From Bacteroidota bacterium (GTDB taxonomy: Bacteria; Bacteroidota; Bacteroidia; AKYH767-A; 2013-40CM-41-45), in contig JADJFC010000009.1 in the NCBI GenBank assembly GCA_016708785.1, positions 124,001 to 188,000 of the forward strand: 64,000 bases of DNA, written 5' to 3'. The notes below the pieces were generated by a model, which saw only the letters and a list, made by a program, of their open reading frames with translations, was not told the DNA's origin and did not search any database. Made by a program: the position numbers and the translations under genes. Every line of letters starts with the position of its first letter. Position 1 is the stretch's first letter. Below, one piece after another: positions 19,064-29,037 of the stretch.

Positions 19064-20647
19064 ATGAAAACTCTTATTTCAATTTTATTAGTCTGCATAG
19101 GTATTTGTACAAAAACATATTCGCAATGTTCCCCTGCTACTGTAGCAACTAACGGAAGTCCTGCTACAAGAGGTATGTATGTAGATTGCTTTGACTGCAT
19201 AATTGCAGATATTGAGAATGGAAATCCTCTTGGTCTTGAAAACGAATTATTTAATTATTGCGACAGTCGGTGCATTAAATACATTGCACTTTTCAGACTT
19301 GATCAAGGAGGCTCTTGTCTTCCTGGTGGAGTAATTGGAGATCCTGTTCATGAGGCTACTCTTTCACAATTGATCCTTGATCTGAAAGCAAGAATACCTG
19401 GGATGACAGTAGGGGCAGTAGGGTCTTCAAAAAACTGGTTTTATGGCAATTTCACACCCAACCTTCCAGTTAGATATTTTGATGAAAAAGCAAAATGCGA
19501 AGCACCAATTGTTTTCTCTAACGATGCTTTGTCAAGGATTATGAATCCTGTGCCAGACGAAATGAATGAACTAACTTTTATTGCCTCAGAATTAACCAAA
19601 TTCTTTGGTAGGACGGCTATGTATAATTCAACAGATTACAATGGAAGTCATGCTGGTAAAATTGATGTTTTTTCTGTTGAATATGAATACTGGGATCAAT
19701 CCGCTTCGTCTAATTCTCAATATCTAAATTATCTTTCAATAATTCAAGCTCTAAAATCCATTTCTTGTAAATCTCAGTATCATGAGACTATTGAGACAGA
19801 ACTAAAATTAAAAAACTTGCAGTCGACAGGTTGCCCGAGTTGTCCGTCAGCGTATGATCAAGCCCAAGCAATCGATAAATACCTTGACAGAATTTTATTG
19901 GTTGACTATCGACATGTCCTTACTGATTTATTTACTGGGACATCTGCAGGAAGCACTCACTGTGCCGGATTGTATTTATTAGGGGATAAACATACTGGCA
20001 AACAAAGTCACGTTTGGCCTCTATTTTCTGCTGAATATCCTACCTCTCTTGGAGGATCAAGTTGGCAAACTTGCGAACCTCACGGCATATCTACAGGATG
20101 TAATGCAAATGATGTATGCAACGACTATCTAGGTTATTATGTTGGCGATGTTCCGGGCACAGGGTATAATCCAATGTACAATGTTGAAAATGATTATTAC
20201 GCGGTACCATTAGCAAGTGCTTCAAATACTTTTTGCACTGCATGCGGATGTACGGATTGGAAAGAAAATAATATTCCTGGGACTTCTAACCCGTTTCATA
20301 ATTTGGTTGATGGTTTTATGTGGTTTACATATACGCTCATGAAGGATCATTCTGTTGCGCGGATTCGACAGCTAACAGATTCTGCAAGCCAAGAAAATAT
20401 TTTAAATGAAATTCCTGAACTTATATTTAATTCAACGACAAATGAATTATCATGCCAAGGAAATCTATTAAATAATCAGATTTATATTGAACTATACAGT
20501 GTCCAAGGCAAATTGATTTCTGAGTATAAATTACAAAGGAATCAAAAAGTCTATCTTGGCGATTTAATCACTGGTGTTTATATTTTAAGATCACACTTCA
20601 GTGATAAGCCCGAAGAAAAAATAATCAAAATTGCAGTTGCTAGATAA
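19064..20647 (+). CDS. T9SS-secreted probable (beta/alpha)8-barrel protein, module B first gene (b1)
   Basis: About 527 residues from the ATG at 19064, which starts a signal peptide ('MKTLISILLVCIGICTKTYS'); the frame is open to 19001. It is paralogous to a1, with all eight strand signatures: 'RGMYVDC', 'YIALFRLDQ', 'VGAVGS', 'IDVFSVEYEYW', 'YHETIETEL', 'RILLVDYRH', 'VWPLFSAE' and 'FMWFTYTLM'. It has many Cys residues, consistent with secretion. The C-terminus is a weak T9SS type A domain ending 'GVYILRSHF...KIIKIAVAR'. The putative catalytic Glu pair (after strands 4 and 7) is conserved. Function not established. Confidence 0.75.
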   Translation: MKTLISILLVCIGICTKTYSQCSPATVATNGSPATRGMYVDCFDCIIADIENGNPLGLENELFNYCDSRCIKYIALFRLDQGGSCLPGGVIGDPVHEATLSQLILDLKARIPGMTVGAVGSSKNWFYGNFTPNLPVRYFDEKAKCEAPIVFSNDALSRIMNPVPDEMNELTFIASELTKFFGRTAMYNSTDYNGSHAGKIDVFSVEYEYWDQSASSNSQYLNYLSIIQALKSISCKSQYHETIETELKLKNLQSTGCPSCPSAYDQAQAIDKYLDRILLVDYRHVLTDLFTGTSAGSTHCAGLYLLGDKHTGKQSHVWPLFSAEYPTSLGGSSWQTCEPHGISTGCNANDVCNDYLGYYVGDVPGTGYNPMYNVENDYYAVPLASASNTFCTACGCTDWKENNIPGTSNPFHNLVDGFMWFTYTLMKDHSVARIRQLTDSASQENILNEIPELIFNSTTNELSCQGNLLNNQIYIELYSVQGKLISEYKLQRNQKVYLGDLITGVYILRSHFSDKPEEKIIKIAVAR

Positions 20648-20656
20648 AAAAGAAGC

Positions 20657-22075
20657 ATGAACAAATATATTCTTGCTTACATAATTTTTGCAAGTTGCTG
20701 GGTTAGTAAGGTTATTGCGTCTGATTTAATAGTGCCTTATTCGCACTTTGCATTACGTTATAACAGCTCTGTTAAGATTATTCAATTAGCAGACAGTAAT
20801 TTTTTAATCCTTAGTCGACACAAAGATATTGGTAGTAATCCCGCAATGGCAGGACTTACTTGGTGTCACCAGAACGGTGATACCATCAAGACGAAATTAT
20901 TAACTCTCAATTCAGGAAGTGCGTCGCCATTAGATATCATTTCACTCTTTGATGGTTCTCTTTTTATTTCCGGTACAACTGATGATCCGTTAGATAACAC
21001 TCTTTTCACACTTCATCTCGATTCGACTGGTTCATTGATTAGCTTTAAGTTGCATCCTTCGATTGATGCAGTTTGGCTTTCTAATAGTATTCAATTGGAT
21101 TCAGGAAATGTATTGCTCTCAGCAACGTTAGTGAATGTTCCTGAATCAGTGATATATTATAAAGTTAATCCTGATGGAGACTCTCTTTTATTACATAGTT
21201 ATACATTTCCTGGACTTCTCGGAATTACTTGTAGTCGATTATTGAATGATAGCACATTACTTTTTGGTGGCGATATGATTAACTCCAATTTCGTGCTCTA
21301 TACAAATCTCAATGGCGACTCTCTATCAATAAACACATTTCCTTTTACAACTTCCGGAAAGAATCATATAAGTTCAATTGCCATCACAGGTTCTCAATAT
21401 TTGGTTATCGCAGGAACTTCTACTGATACTCTTGATAGTAATCACCAATCGGTTTGGGGTATGAAGACAGATTTATTAGGAATGATATTATGGCAAAATA
21501 GATTTCAATCTACGAATCCCTACTGGAATTCATCGGCAATTTCTGCAATCGGAGCAAATTATTTTGCAATCAATACTTTTTATAACACTGCAACTACAAA
21601 CGGAGATCATCCGCCTGTTTTAATTATCGATTCGAACGGAGACTCTATTTCAACGAGTAATATATTAGGCAATTATTGCGAAATTTCTTCAGGTAATAAT
21701 AATTCAATCATTGGAGATATGAATGGTAATACTTTTTTAACAACTACAATCGATTCCGGTTGCTCAAATATTTATCAAAATATTGCATTTGAGAAATTTG
21801 ATTTTTCGACTCTTATAAATTCGATCGATGATTTAAATAATAAAAACACTTTAGAGGTTTTTCCTAACCCTGCTAACAATCATTTAAACATAATTGATGT
21901 TGATAACGAAGTTAGTAACATTAGTCTTTATGATATTTCCGGTAGATTTCTTTTTTGTAAAACCAAAGAAGATTTGATACAGTTAACTAATATTCATGAT
22001 GGAATTTATATGTTGGTTTTGGTTGACAAAAATCTTATTCCGCTTAAAAAAATAAGATTAGTTGTTTTGCATTAA
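20657..22075 (+). CDS. T9SS-secreted propeller-like protein, module B second gene (b2)
   Basis: 472 residues, with a signal peptide (about 1-21) and repeats of the type 'NGDTIKTKLLTL' and 'DSTGSLIS' as in a2, which predict a beta-propeller. A T9SS type A domain closes it ('EVFPNPANNHLNII', 'IHDGIYMLVLVD'). It starts 9 bases after b1, so the two are in one operon. The match to a2 in layout and length supports duplication of the whole gene pair, but sequence identity between a2 and b2 is low. Confidence 0.75.
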   Translation: MNKYILAYIIFASCWVSKVIASDLIVPYSHFALRYNSSVKIIQLADSNFLILSRHKDIGSNPAMAGLTWCHQNGDTIKTKLLTLNSGSASPLDIISLFDGSLFISGTTDDPLDNTLFTLHLDSTGSLISFKLHPSIDAVWLSNSIQLDSGNVLLSATLVNVPESVIYYKVNPDGDSLLLHSYTFPGLLGITCSRLLNDSTLLFGGDMINSNFVLYTNLNGDSLSINTFPFTTSGKNHISSIAITGSQYLVIAGTSTDTLDSNHQSVWGMKTDLLGMILWQNRFQSTNPYWNSSAISAIGANYFAINTFYNTATTNGDHPPVLIIDSNGDSISTSNILGNYCEISSGNNNSIIGDMNGNTFLTTTIDSGCSNIYQNIAFEKFDFSTLINSIDDLNNKNTLEVFPNPANNHLNIIDVDNEVSNISLYDISGRFLFCKTKEDLIQLTNIHDGIYMLVLVDKNLIPLKKIRLVVLH

Positions 22076-22111
22076 AACAATCAGGGATCAGAGAATTTCA
22101 GAACCAAAGAT

Positions 22112-22132
22112 ACCCCCGCTCGGCGATTTCTT
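22112..22132 (+). repeat. Short box (CCCCCGCTCGGCGATTTCT) after gene pair B
   Basis: The same motif as at 18099, located about 35 bases after the b2 stop. It differs from that copy by one base in the first 19. Confidence 0.5.
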
Positions 22133-22261
22133 TAGCGTCAATACTTCCGCACTTTACATACTCCAGCTGCGAAGGATTTTTTCAATCCTTTGCTTTTAGC
22201 ACTGTGCGATTTTTAATCCACGGTGAATGGTGATTGTGTTTCAATAATTACACAGTTTATG

Positions 22262-22456
22262 TTAATACCATTTGACTGCTCACTTGCACTGTTTCTGTTT
22301 CATTGCTTCGTGTAAAATGAGAAACAGTTTGAGAAACAGAGTGACTGAACATGGCGCCACATCTTACTCGCACTGTTACTGTTTCTGCTTCTTTGAAAAA
22401 AGTCTGAGTATCAAAAACAGAACGAGTGAACAGTAAAATACTGTTCACTCGCACTG
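22262..22456. repeat. Cluster of palindromes built on CTGTTTC/GAAACAG and GAACAGT
   Basis: About 195 bases with several interlocking inverted repeats: CTGTTTC...GAGAAACAG segments between 22290 and 22345, and a clean hairpin CGAGTGAACAG-TAAAATA-CTGTTCACTCG (about 22424-22452). It ends 6 bases before repeat R-C. No protein is supported here. It is repeated, with small changes, at about 36620-36800. Probably a structured RNA or terminator array. Confidence 0.55.
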
Positions 22457-22461
22457 TTCAT

Positions 22462-22675
22462 GTACAGTGGAGCAGACAAAGGTCGAACCTTTTGATGGGG
22501 GATTTGGCGAAATTGGCTCAAATTTGAAGGTTATTATTACAGCAAGCTTCATATTGTGAAATATTGAATTGGCTCCGCTTTTTGGGAATTCTTGCTTTGA
22601 CCTTAACAGCATTCAGCAAGCATGCCAAATTGTTATCTTCAATTGCGAATGACCAAATTACAGGGAGGCTGACGA
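22462..22675 (+). repeat. Dispersed repeat R, copy C (5' part only)
   Basis: Contains the first about 215 bases of R, from GTACAGTGGAGCAGAC to the segment ending ATGACCAAATTACAGGG. There similarity to the full-length copies stops. The end coincides with the end of the homology between the two large duplicated blocks. Confidence 0.8.
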
Positions 22676-22863
22676 ACTAAAGGTTGCGTACATTCCAAAT
22701 CTATTGTCTGACATTTATCATCTCTATTTCCTGTGGTAACTTCCCAGAACATTCTCTGATTTTAATTTGAGGAATCAAAACACTTTGTTAAGTTTGAAAT
22801 CACGAAATTAAATTTCGTCCTAGTTAATCTTTGTTCAAACGAAAACTCCTAAATTAAATCACA

Positions 22864-25800
22864 ATGAAAAAATTCCATTTATTTTTATTCCTGTACCTTT
22901 GCTTTATTAGTTCATTAACATCATTTGCTCAAATAGATCCGTATCCTTATAGAGGATTGTACATTGACAAATTCGTCGCATGGACAAACAATACCTTTCC
23001 AGCGATCAATGAAACAAAAACGCTCCTAGGTAGAACTACCGAAGAAGATTCATTGTTAAACTTTGCAAGAGACAATGATTTTAAATACCTTATTCTTTAT
23101 GACCTAAATAAAATCTTTGCACATCCGAATGATTCATTACCGGGAGCAAGTATTGGCGGTAGTAATCGAACTTACAAGCAAGCACTTTGTGATTTCATTG
23201 TAAAAGCAAAGACTCAATTTTGTATTGAACATATAGGAGCCGCAGTAGCTTCTACCTCGATACTAAGTGACATTACAGATTTCAATAGTTTGATGATTAC
23301 AGATCCCTATATTTTTAATAGCGGATCAAATACATTTAACCCATCCTCTCCAAACCCTTTATCATTTGTTCAGAACACTTATACAGCTTCTGATGGCTCC
23401 ATGGCTATGCGTTCTGAAATGGTTAAGACTGCACTAAGAATTAGTGATTTCAACTCTTTTTGCTCAGCCAAAATCGATGTCATCACAACCGAATATGAAT
23501 TTTGGCAACAGTACAAAAACCAAGGTTGTATGATTTCCGATACTGTGTTTTTCCCCGACAGCATGACCTTTATCTATCATGGCACTACTTATAATGCTCC
23601 TTTCAGTATTACATTAGATAACAACAAAACAATTTCGATTCCAAATGACACAATATTTTTTGGTGGAGACACACTTACACCACCCGAACCTATTATCTTT
23701 TGTAGAACGAACGATCAATTCTGGGCTTATCGACAACTACTAATTGACATAAAAAATGTACAAGCTGGATCAAGCTATCCGCTAATAACTGATACGTATC
23801 TTGGTTGGTTTGATAAAGATAGCATTAGTGATCTTCTTCAAACAAGTATCATCGATAGCTTGGTTAATAGAGTAGGTATACATATTTATAGAACAACGCC
23901 TTCAAATTTATGGTCGTACATGGCTAACAGGGATTCCTTGTTCGGTCATAATTCCGTCTTGAATTCTATTGTTCATCCAATTATTTCTTCTGAAGATCCA
24001 TTACTAGGAGGGCAAAACTTTTTAGGACCTTGGTTGCGAAATCAATCTATAGGAAACACTTTGTTCGAAGCAGAGAAAGCTTTAATTACTCAATATACTC
24101 CAAATGCAACAGTTTATCACGGCAACAGTGATCCTTTAAAATTTGGAGCATTTACATGGTTTGCTCAATCGTATTTTAAGCAAAAAATAATTAGCAATAA
24201 TCGGTATTATTTATCCAATGTTTTATGGAATAGACCATCTACGATCTGTTCCGGTCAAAGTATGTTTTTCAATTATATCGGACCAAATGAAACCGGAATG
24301 ACAATGGTTTGGAATTATGGCGATGGAATTCAAGATTCAATTGTTAGTCCAGATACAACTCAACAAAACAGAACACATGTTTACACCTCTGGTGGAACTT
24401 ACATTGTAAATTGTACGCTCTATTATCCGGCTCCAACTGACACAGGAATTGGCGGATGTGTTCCTTATACTTATCGCGATACTGTTTTTATTAGTGGAGC
24501 TACGATTACTGCTACCGGATCGACTTCCATTTGTCAAGGCGATAGTGTTCGATTGATTGCTTCTTCGGGGTCTTCCTATTCATGGACGGGTGGCGCAACA
24601 ACACAATCGATATATGTTAAAACAACAGGCACTTATACTGTAACAGTTCTGAACAGTAATGGATGTGCCGGAAGTTCTATTGCAACAATAAACGTAACGG
24701 TTCATCAGAAACCCTCAAACACTTTAAGTATTGTAAGTACGCCTTGCATGGGTGGAACTAACGGAATCATTTCTGCGACTATAACTGGTGGCAGTACTCC
24801 ATATCATTATTTATGGTCAAACGGAACGGCATCAAATCCTTTAGACACAATTTTCGCTGGAACATATTTCGTAACCGTTACAGATTCATTCGGTTGCACA
24901 GATCAAGATACAATCGCATTAACAGAAAGCCTGACTTGTTGTGGCATGGGATTGTTGAATGCTCCATCTAATATTACTTCACTCGTTTCCGGAAGCAGTT
25001 ATAATGTAAACGGAATTGTAATTGTAAGTGGATCGGTTACCGTTTCAAATACAAGATTCTATATGGGTGATTATTCGCAAATCATTATTGGTAGTGCTTC
25101 AACACTTACCATGAATGGTTGTCATCTGAGCGCTTGCGATAGTATGTGGAATGGAATTTCATTTACAGATAATACTTCGCTGTTAATATTGAATGGAGAT
25201 ACTATTGAAGATGCCTTTCATGCGATCTCTGATTCAGCGGGCGCTAAAATCACAGTCTCAAATACGATATTTAATAAAAACCGAAGGGCCATATTTATCG
25301 TAGGCTCTGTAACAGCACTTACCTCAACGGTTACCAATTGCACATTCACTTGCCAAGATAACGGCGGAATTGTTTCACAGACAAAAGACGGAGGTTCGGC
25401 TTACAGTGGAATTGAAATGAGCGGCATGAATGGTTGGACACTTAATACAAATCATTTTAAACACCTATATTATGGTATAAAGTCCGAAAATAGTTCGCTC
25501 GTTCTTAATACATGTACTTTTAATGATATGCGACGATACAGTTACACATACAGTAATTTAAGAGCAGCTTCATGGACATGGGTGAATGATGGATATGGCA
25601 TCTATTCTAATAATTCTTCTGGAAGTCCAATTTCATTATCTGTTCAAGGAAATAATTTCACAAATTGTGGTTATGGAGTTGCAACTAAAAACGCAATCAC
25701 TATAGAGGTTACTGGTTCAACATTTGATTCACTAAGATATTCGGCTGTATCGATCGTAAATCCAACAGGAGTTGATGTTAATATTCATGGAAACACTATT

Positions 25801-27324
25801 ACACATTTCTTGAATGGTGTATCTGTTTCTGAACCACGTGTCGCAAGCTCTACCACAATAACCGGAAACACTTTCGCAACGTCATCTAATCTGAATACCT
25901 CACCGTTACATAATGCAGCTGTTAATTGGTCTGTTAAATTGCAGAACCGTTTGCCGGGTGTTACGACTGCTTCGATCACCAACAATCAAATGACAAATCA
26001 ATTGAAAGGGATTTACCTGAATGGCTGCGAGCAGGTGGAAATCAATTCGAATTCCATTCAATTGATTGGAAGTACTAATGCGACAAGGCAATATGGAATC
26101 TGGTTAGTAAATAGCGCCAACTGTACAATTAGCAACGATAGCATCATTACTCCTTCCGGAATTACAGACCCAACTCATGCAAGAGGAATTCGATTTGAAA
26201 GTTCAACGGGTTGTTCAATCAATAGTAATTATTTCTTGAATTTAGGAACTGGATTAAATGGTTTAAACTTCTGTGATCTTACAACACTATGCGGCAATGA
26301 CATTTGGAATTGCGTAAGGGGACTGGATGTGTTCAATATAACTTTACCGGAACAAGGTGCTGTAAATTCACCAGAAGATAACATGTGGCGGAATATTGCA
26401 TTATCGAATCGAACTGTTGGAAGTGGTGCCTTCATTAAATTTTACCATCTATATGCTCAAAATGACGTAAACAATAAATTTAGCCCAGGTATAAATGTAA
26501 GTTTAGTGCAGAGCTCTCAAAATAACACAGGGCTTTCTCCATGTAGTGTTCCGGATACTTTGCCTCAAATGTTTACAGAAATTACTGACCAAGTGATTAA
26601 AGACTCTATTGTTTTTACAATTTACGACCCAGAAAATAAATGGTTTGCTGAAAAGTATGCGTTTCATCTGCTAACTAAGGATTCAATGTTAATGAATCAA
26701 GGCTTACTAACAGATATACAACGTCAACAATTCTTCGACAATCTGAAGCAAAGAAATGTAGGGGGATTAGAAGAAATTCATAAAGCTTTGGAAGACAAGG
26801 ATTATTTGCAAGCAATAACTAAATTGATAAATTTCCAACCAGAGAACACAATTGAACAGAACTTGAAAGATGTTTATGGTGTAATGGAAAAAGTTCAGTC
26901 TGCAAGCCCTCTTTCAGTAGATGACTCTTTAGTGCTTGATGATATTGCGGAACAACTTGCTTTTGAAGGTGGGCCTGGTGTATTCATCGCAAGAGCTATT
27001 ATGGACGAAGAATATGACGATGAATTAACTGGCTCTTTGCTTCGGCAGTCAAACAACCATAATTATTTTTCCCAGCCTGATATTTTACTTTATCCTAATC
27101 CATCAAGCGGTAAAATTGTTGTATCAAAAGATTTATCAAAGTATGGAGGTTGTACAATTGATGTAAGAGATATGCAAGGTAGGGTATATTTAAGCTCAAA
27201 GCTCGATATAAATGAAACGTTATTTGAAAAGGATGTGAGTTTCCTAAGTTCTGGAATGTATTCCCTTCAAATATACTGTGATGAATTGTTGATCGAGTCC
27301 CTCAAGCTTGTAATTCAAAAATGA
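22864..27324 (+). CDS. Large T9SS protein: (beta/alpha)8-like domain, PKD/Ig repeats, beta-helix (c1)
   Basis: 1,486 residues. Signal peptide (about 1-23). Residues about 28-440 form the same barrel-like domain as a1 and b1 ('RGLYIDKF', 'YLILYDLN', 'IGAAVAS', 'IDVITTEYEFW', 'YPLITDTY', 'RVGIHIYR', 'HPIISSED', 'GAFTWFAQS'). Then come a PKD domain ('WNYGDG', about 480), an Ig-like domain, a SprB-type repeat ('SWTGGATTQSI'/'WSNGTASNP', about 550-680) and a right-handed parallel beta-helix rich in 'N.F....GI' turns (about 700-1170). A mostly helical stretch (about 1210-1390) and a T9SS type A domain ('LYPNPSSGKIVV') end it. Overlaps c2 by four bases. Confidence 0.8.
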   Translation: MKKFHLFLFLYLCFISSLTSFAQIDPYPYRGLYIDKFVAWTNNTFPAINETKTLLGRTTEEDSLLNFARDNDFKYLILYDLNKIFAHPNDSLPGASIGGSNRTYKQALCDFIVKAKTQFCIEHIGAAVASTSILSDITDFNSLMITDPYIFNSGSNTFNPSSPNPLSFVQNTYTASDGSMAMRSEMVKTALRISDFNSFCSAKIDVITTEYEFWQQYKNQGCMISDTVFFPDSMTFIYHGTTYNAPFSITLDNNKTISIPNDTIFFGGDTLTPPEPIIFCRTNDQFWAYRQLLIDIKNVQAGSSYPLITDTYLGWFDKDSISDLLQTSIIDSLVNRVGIHIYRTTPSNLWSYMANRDSLFGHNSVLNSIVHPIISSEDPLLGGQNFLGPWLRNQSIGNTLFEAEKALITQYTPNATVYHGNSDPLKFGAFTWFAQSYFKQKIISNNRYYLSNVLWNRPSTICSGQSMFFNYIGPNETGMTMVWNYGDGIQDSIVSPDTTQQNRTHVYTSGGTYIVNCTLYYPAPTDTGIGGCVPYTYRDTVFISGATITATGSTSICQGDSVRLIASSGSSYSWTGGATTQSIYVKTTGTYTVTVLNSNGCAGSSIATINVTVHQKPSNTLSIVSTPCMGGTNGIISATITGGSTPYHYLWSNGTASNPLDTIFAGTYFVTVTDSFGCTDQDTIALTESLTCCGMGLLNAPSNITSLVSGSSYNVNGIVIVSGSVTVSNTRFYMGDYSQIIIGSASTLTMNGCHLSACDSMWNGISFTDNTSLLILNGDTIEDAFHAISDSAGAKITVSNTIFNKNRRAIFIVGSVTALTSTVTNCTFTCQDNGGIVSQTKDGGSAYSGIEMSGMNGWTLNTNHFKHLYYGIKSENSSLVLNTCTFNDMRRYSYTYSNLRAASWTWVNDGYGIYSNNSSGSPISLSVQGNNFTNCGYGVATKNAITIEVTGSTFDSLRYSAVSIVNPTGVDVNIHGNTITHFLNGVSVSEPRVASSTTITGNTFATSSNLNTSPLHNAAVNWSVKLQNRLPGVTTASITNNQMTNQLKGIYLNGCEQVEINSNSIQLIGSTNATRQYGIWLVNSANCTISNDSIITPSGITDPTHARGIRFESSTGCSINSNYFLNLGTGLNGLNFCDLTTLCGNDIWNCVRGLDVFNITLPEQGAVNSPEDNMWRNIALSNRTVGSGAFIKFYHLYAQNDVNNKFSPGINVSLVQSSQNNTGLSPCSVPDTLPQMFTEITDQVIKDSIVFTIYDPENKWFAEKYAFHLLTKDSMLMNQGLLTDIQRQQFFDNLKQRNVGGLEEIHKALEDKDYLQAITKLINFQPENTIEQNLKDVYGVMEKVQSASPLSVDDSLVLDDIAEQLAFEGGPGVFIARAIMDEEYDDELTGSLLRQSNNHNYFSQPDILLYPNPSSGKIVVSKDLSKYGGCTIDVRDMQGRVYLSSKLDINETLFEKDVSFLSSGMYSLQIYCDELLIESLKLVIQK

Positions 27325-28832
27325 AGAAATGTATTTTAATATGGTTTTTCTCCTTTGTCTGTTTGTTTGCAAACGGACAAAGGAGAAATGCTATTTGGTG
27401 TTTTGGAGATAGTTCTGGAATTGACTTTAGAAATATTTCATCGCCATCAGTATTTGGAAGTGGCATGAATGCAAAAGGGTCATGCGCAACAGTATCTGAC
27501 AGCTTAGGAAACTTGATTTTTTATTGTGCAACTCCAGACATTGTGAATTTTAATAACGGTGTGCCACAATTAGGAGTTGTGTATAACCGTGATCATTACA
27601 AAATGCTGAATGGAGACTCATTGAGTTGCGAATTTTGGTATCACGAAATGATTATCATTCCAGACCCTGGCAATATTTCACTCTACTATATTTTTTACAT
27701 TGGTGTTACTGACTTCTTTGGTCTTCATTATGCAATTGTAGATATGACTCAAGATGGAGGCCTCGGAGCTGTTGTTTCGAAAAACAATTCACTAAGAACT
27801 GATATTGCTACCGATTGTTTGCAAGCTATAAAACATGGAAATGGAAAGGATTGGTGGTTAATTTTCAAAGCTGCTCAGCCTGCAAATAATAATTTCTACG
27901 TATACTCAATTACTTCCTTTGGAATTCAACTTGATCATGTTGATAGTGCAGGGTTTCAGGGCTCAACGAATGGAGGAGATTTACGTTTCAATTCAACAGG
28001 AGATCAATTTGCATTTTGTAATTTAAAGGGGCTTTTAGCTACTTATAATTTTGATCGTTGTTCAGGTTCAATCACTCTAAATAGATCAATTCATACGGAA
28101 GACCCGAATGGAAATTACCCAAACTTCTTTGATTGTTGTTACTCTCCTAATGATTCGATGCTTTACGTAAGCTGTGCTCCTTACTATAGTTCATTTGATA
28201 CTACTCAGATTTATGTTTATCAATTCCGACTTTGGATGCCTAATGTTTATGCCTCAAAGCTAGTTGTATGGACTGTTCCATATCCGAATTTCCCAGGAGC
28301 AGTTCGGCTTGCTCCGGATAACAAGATATATATCGCTAGCGTTTCAACTCCATATCCGAATGATAGCTCAACATTTTATACGGAGAATATGAATCTTACA
28401 GTAATTAACCAACCAAATCGGGTTGGAGCTTTAGCTTGTGATATTCAGCCTTACAGTTTTTATCTTGGCGGTAAGAGAACTTACCTTGGTTTACCAAATA
28501 ACCCCAACTATGACCTTGGGCCACTGGTAGGCAGCCTCTGTGATACCATCAATACAGTTGTTGAACCAATAGAAATTAGTAGTCCTGCTTTAAATCTCTC
28601 TTACCAATCGGCATGGCAAAGTGTGATCGTTAATGCAAGCAAATTGAAAGGAACTAAAGTCAAGATTTATCTAACGGATATTTCCGGAAGAATTCTTTTT
28701 GTTGATGAAGGAAAAACTAATGCAGGATATTTTTCGAAGAATATTCCGATGGATAATTTTGCAGCAGGAATTTATTTGGTGACGATTGTTACGGAGAAAG
28801 AAAAAATTTCGGGGAAGATTGTGAAGGAGTAA
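27321..28832 (+). CDS. T9SS-secreted propeller-like protein, module C second gene (c2)
   Basis: 503 residues with a signal peptide ('MKKCILIWFFSFVCLFANG'). The N-terminal motif 'NAIWCFGDSSGIDF' and the repeats that follow resemble the WD40-like beta-propellers found at the start of many Bacteroidota T9SS proteins. The C-terminal domain is type A-like ('KIYLTDISGRILFVD', 'FAAGIYLVTIV'). Its ATG overlaps the c1 stop (ATGA), so the two are translationally coupled, as in the other modules. It is not closely similar to a2 or b2 in sequence. Confidence 0.75.
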   Translation: MKKCILIWFFSFVCLFANGQRRNAIWCFGDSSGIDFRNISSPSVFGSGMNAKGSCATVSDSLGNLIFYCATPDIVNFNNGVPQLGVVYNRDHYKMLNGDSLSCEFWYHEMIIIPDPGNISLYYIFYIGVTDFFGLHYAIVDMTQDGGLGAVVSKNNSLRTDIATDCLQAIKHGNGKDWWLIFKAAQPANNNFYVYSITSFGIQLDHVDSAGFQGSTNGGDLRFNSTGDQFAFCNLKGLLATYNFDRCSGSITLNRSIHTEDPNGNYPNFFDCCYSPNDSMLYVSCAPYYSSFDTTQIYVYQFRLWMPNVYASKLVVWTVPYPNFPGAVRLAPDNKIYIASVSTPYPNDSSTFYTENMNLTVINQPNRVGALACDIQPYSFYLGGKRTYLGLPNNPNYDLGPLVGSLCDTINTVVEPIEISSPALNLSYQSAWQSVIVNASKLKGTKVKIYLTDISGRILFVDEGKTNAGYFSKNIPMDNFAAGIYLVTIVTEKEKISGKIVKE

Positions 28833-28996
28833 ACAAAGTCTGAATCGGGATTTAGTTGATATGCGGATTGCACAGATTGCGATTTGCTAATTTAAACAGC
28901 ACGTATCCTGAAAATGTTTTAATCTGCTTAATCCCGGTGCTGACACTTTTCTGACAAGCCCCGCTCGATAACTGACAAGGGTTTACGCGAAAAAAA

Positions 28997-29035
28997 AACC
29001 GGACAACTCAGTGAATTTCTTGGAGTTGTCCGGTT
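28997..29035. terminator. Hairpin between module C and repeat R-A'
   Basis: A 13-bp perfect stem (28997-29009 with 29023-29035, AACCGGACAACTC), preceded by an A8 run and with a 13-base loop. It lies 2 bases before R-A'. It probably terminates the c1-c2 operon. It does not resemble the hairpin in front of R-A, so the duplicated block starts after it. Confidence 0.65.
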
Positions 29036-29037
29036 CT

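Noticed and set aside
22257..22454. A 65-codon minus-strand reading frame
   Set aside because: It lies entirely in the palindrome cluster, and the peptide reflects inverted repeats.
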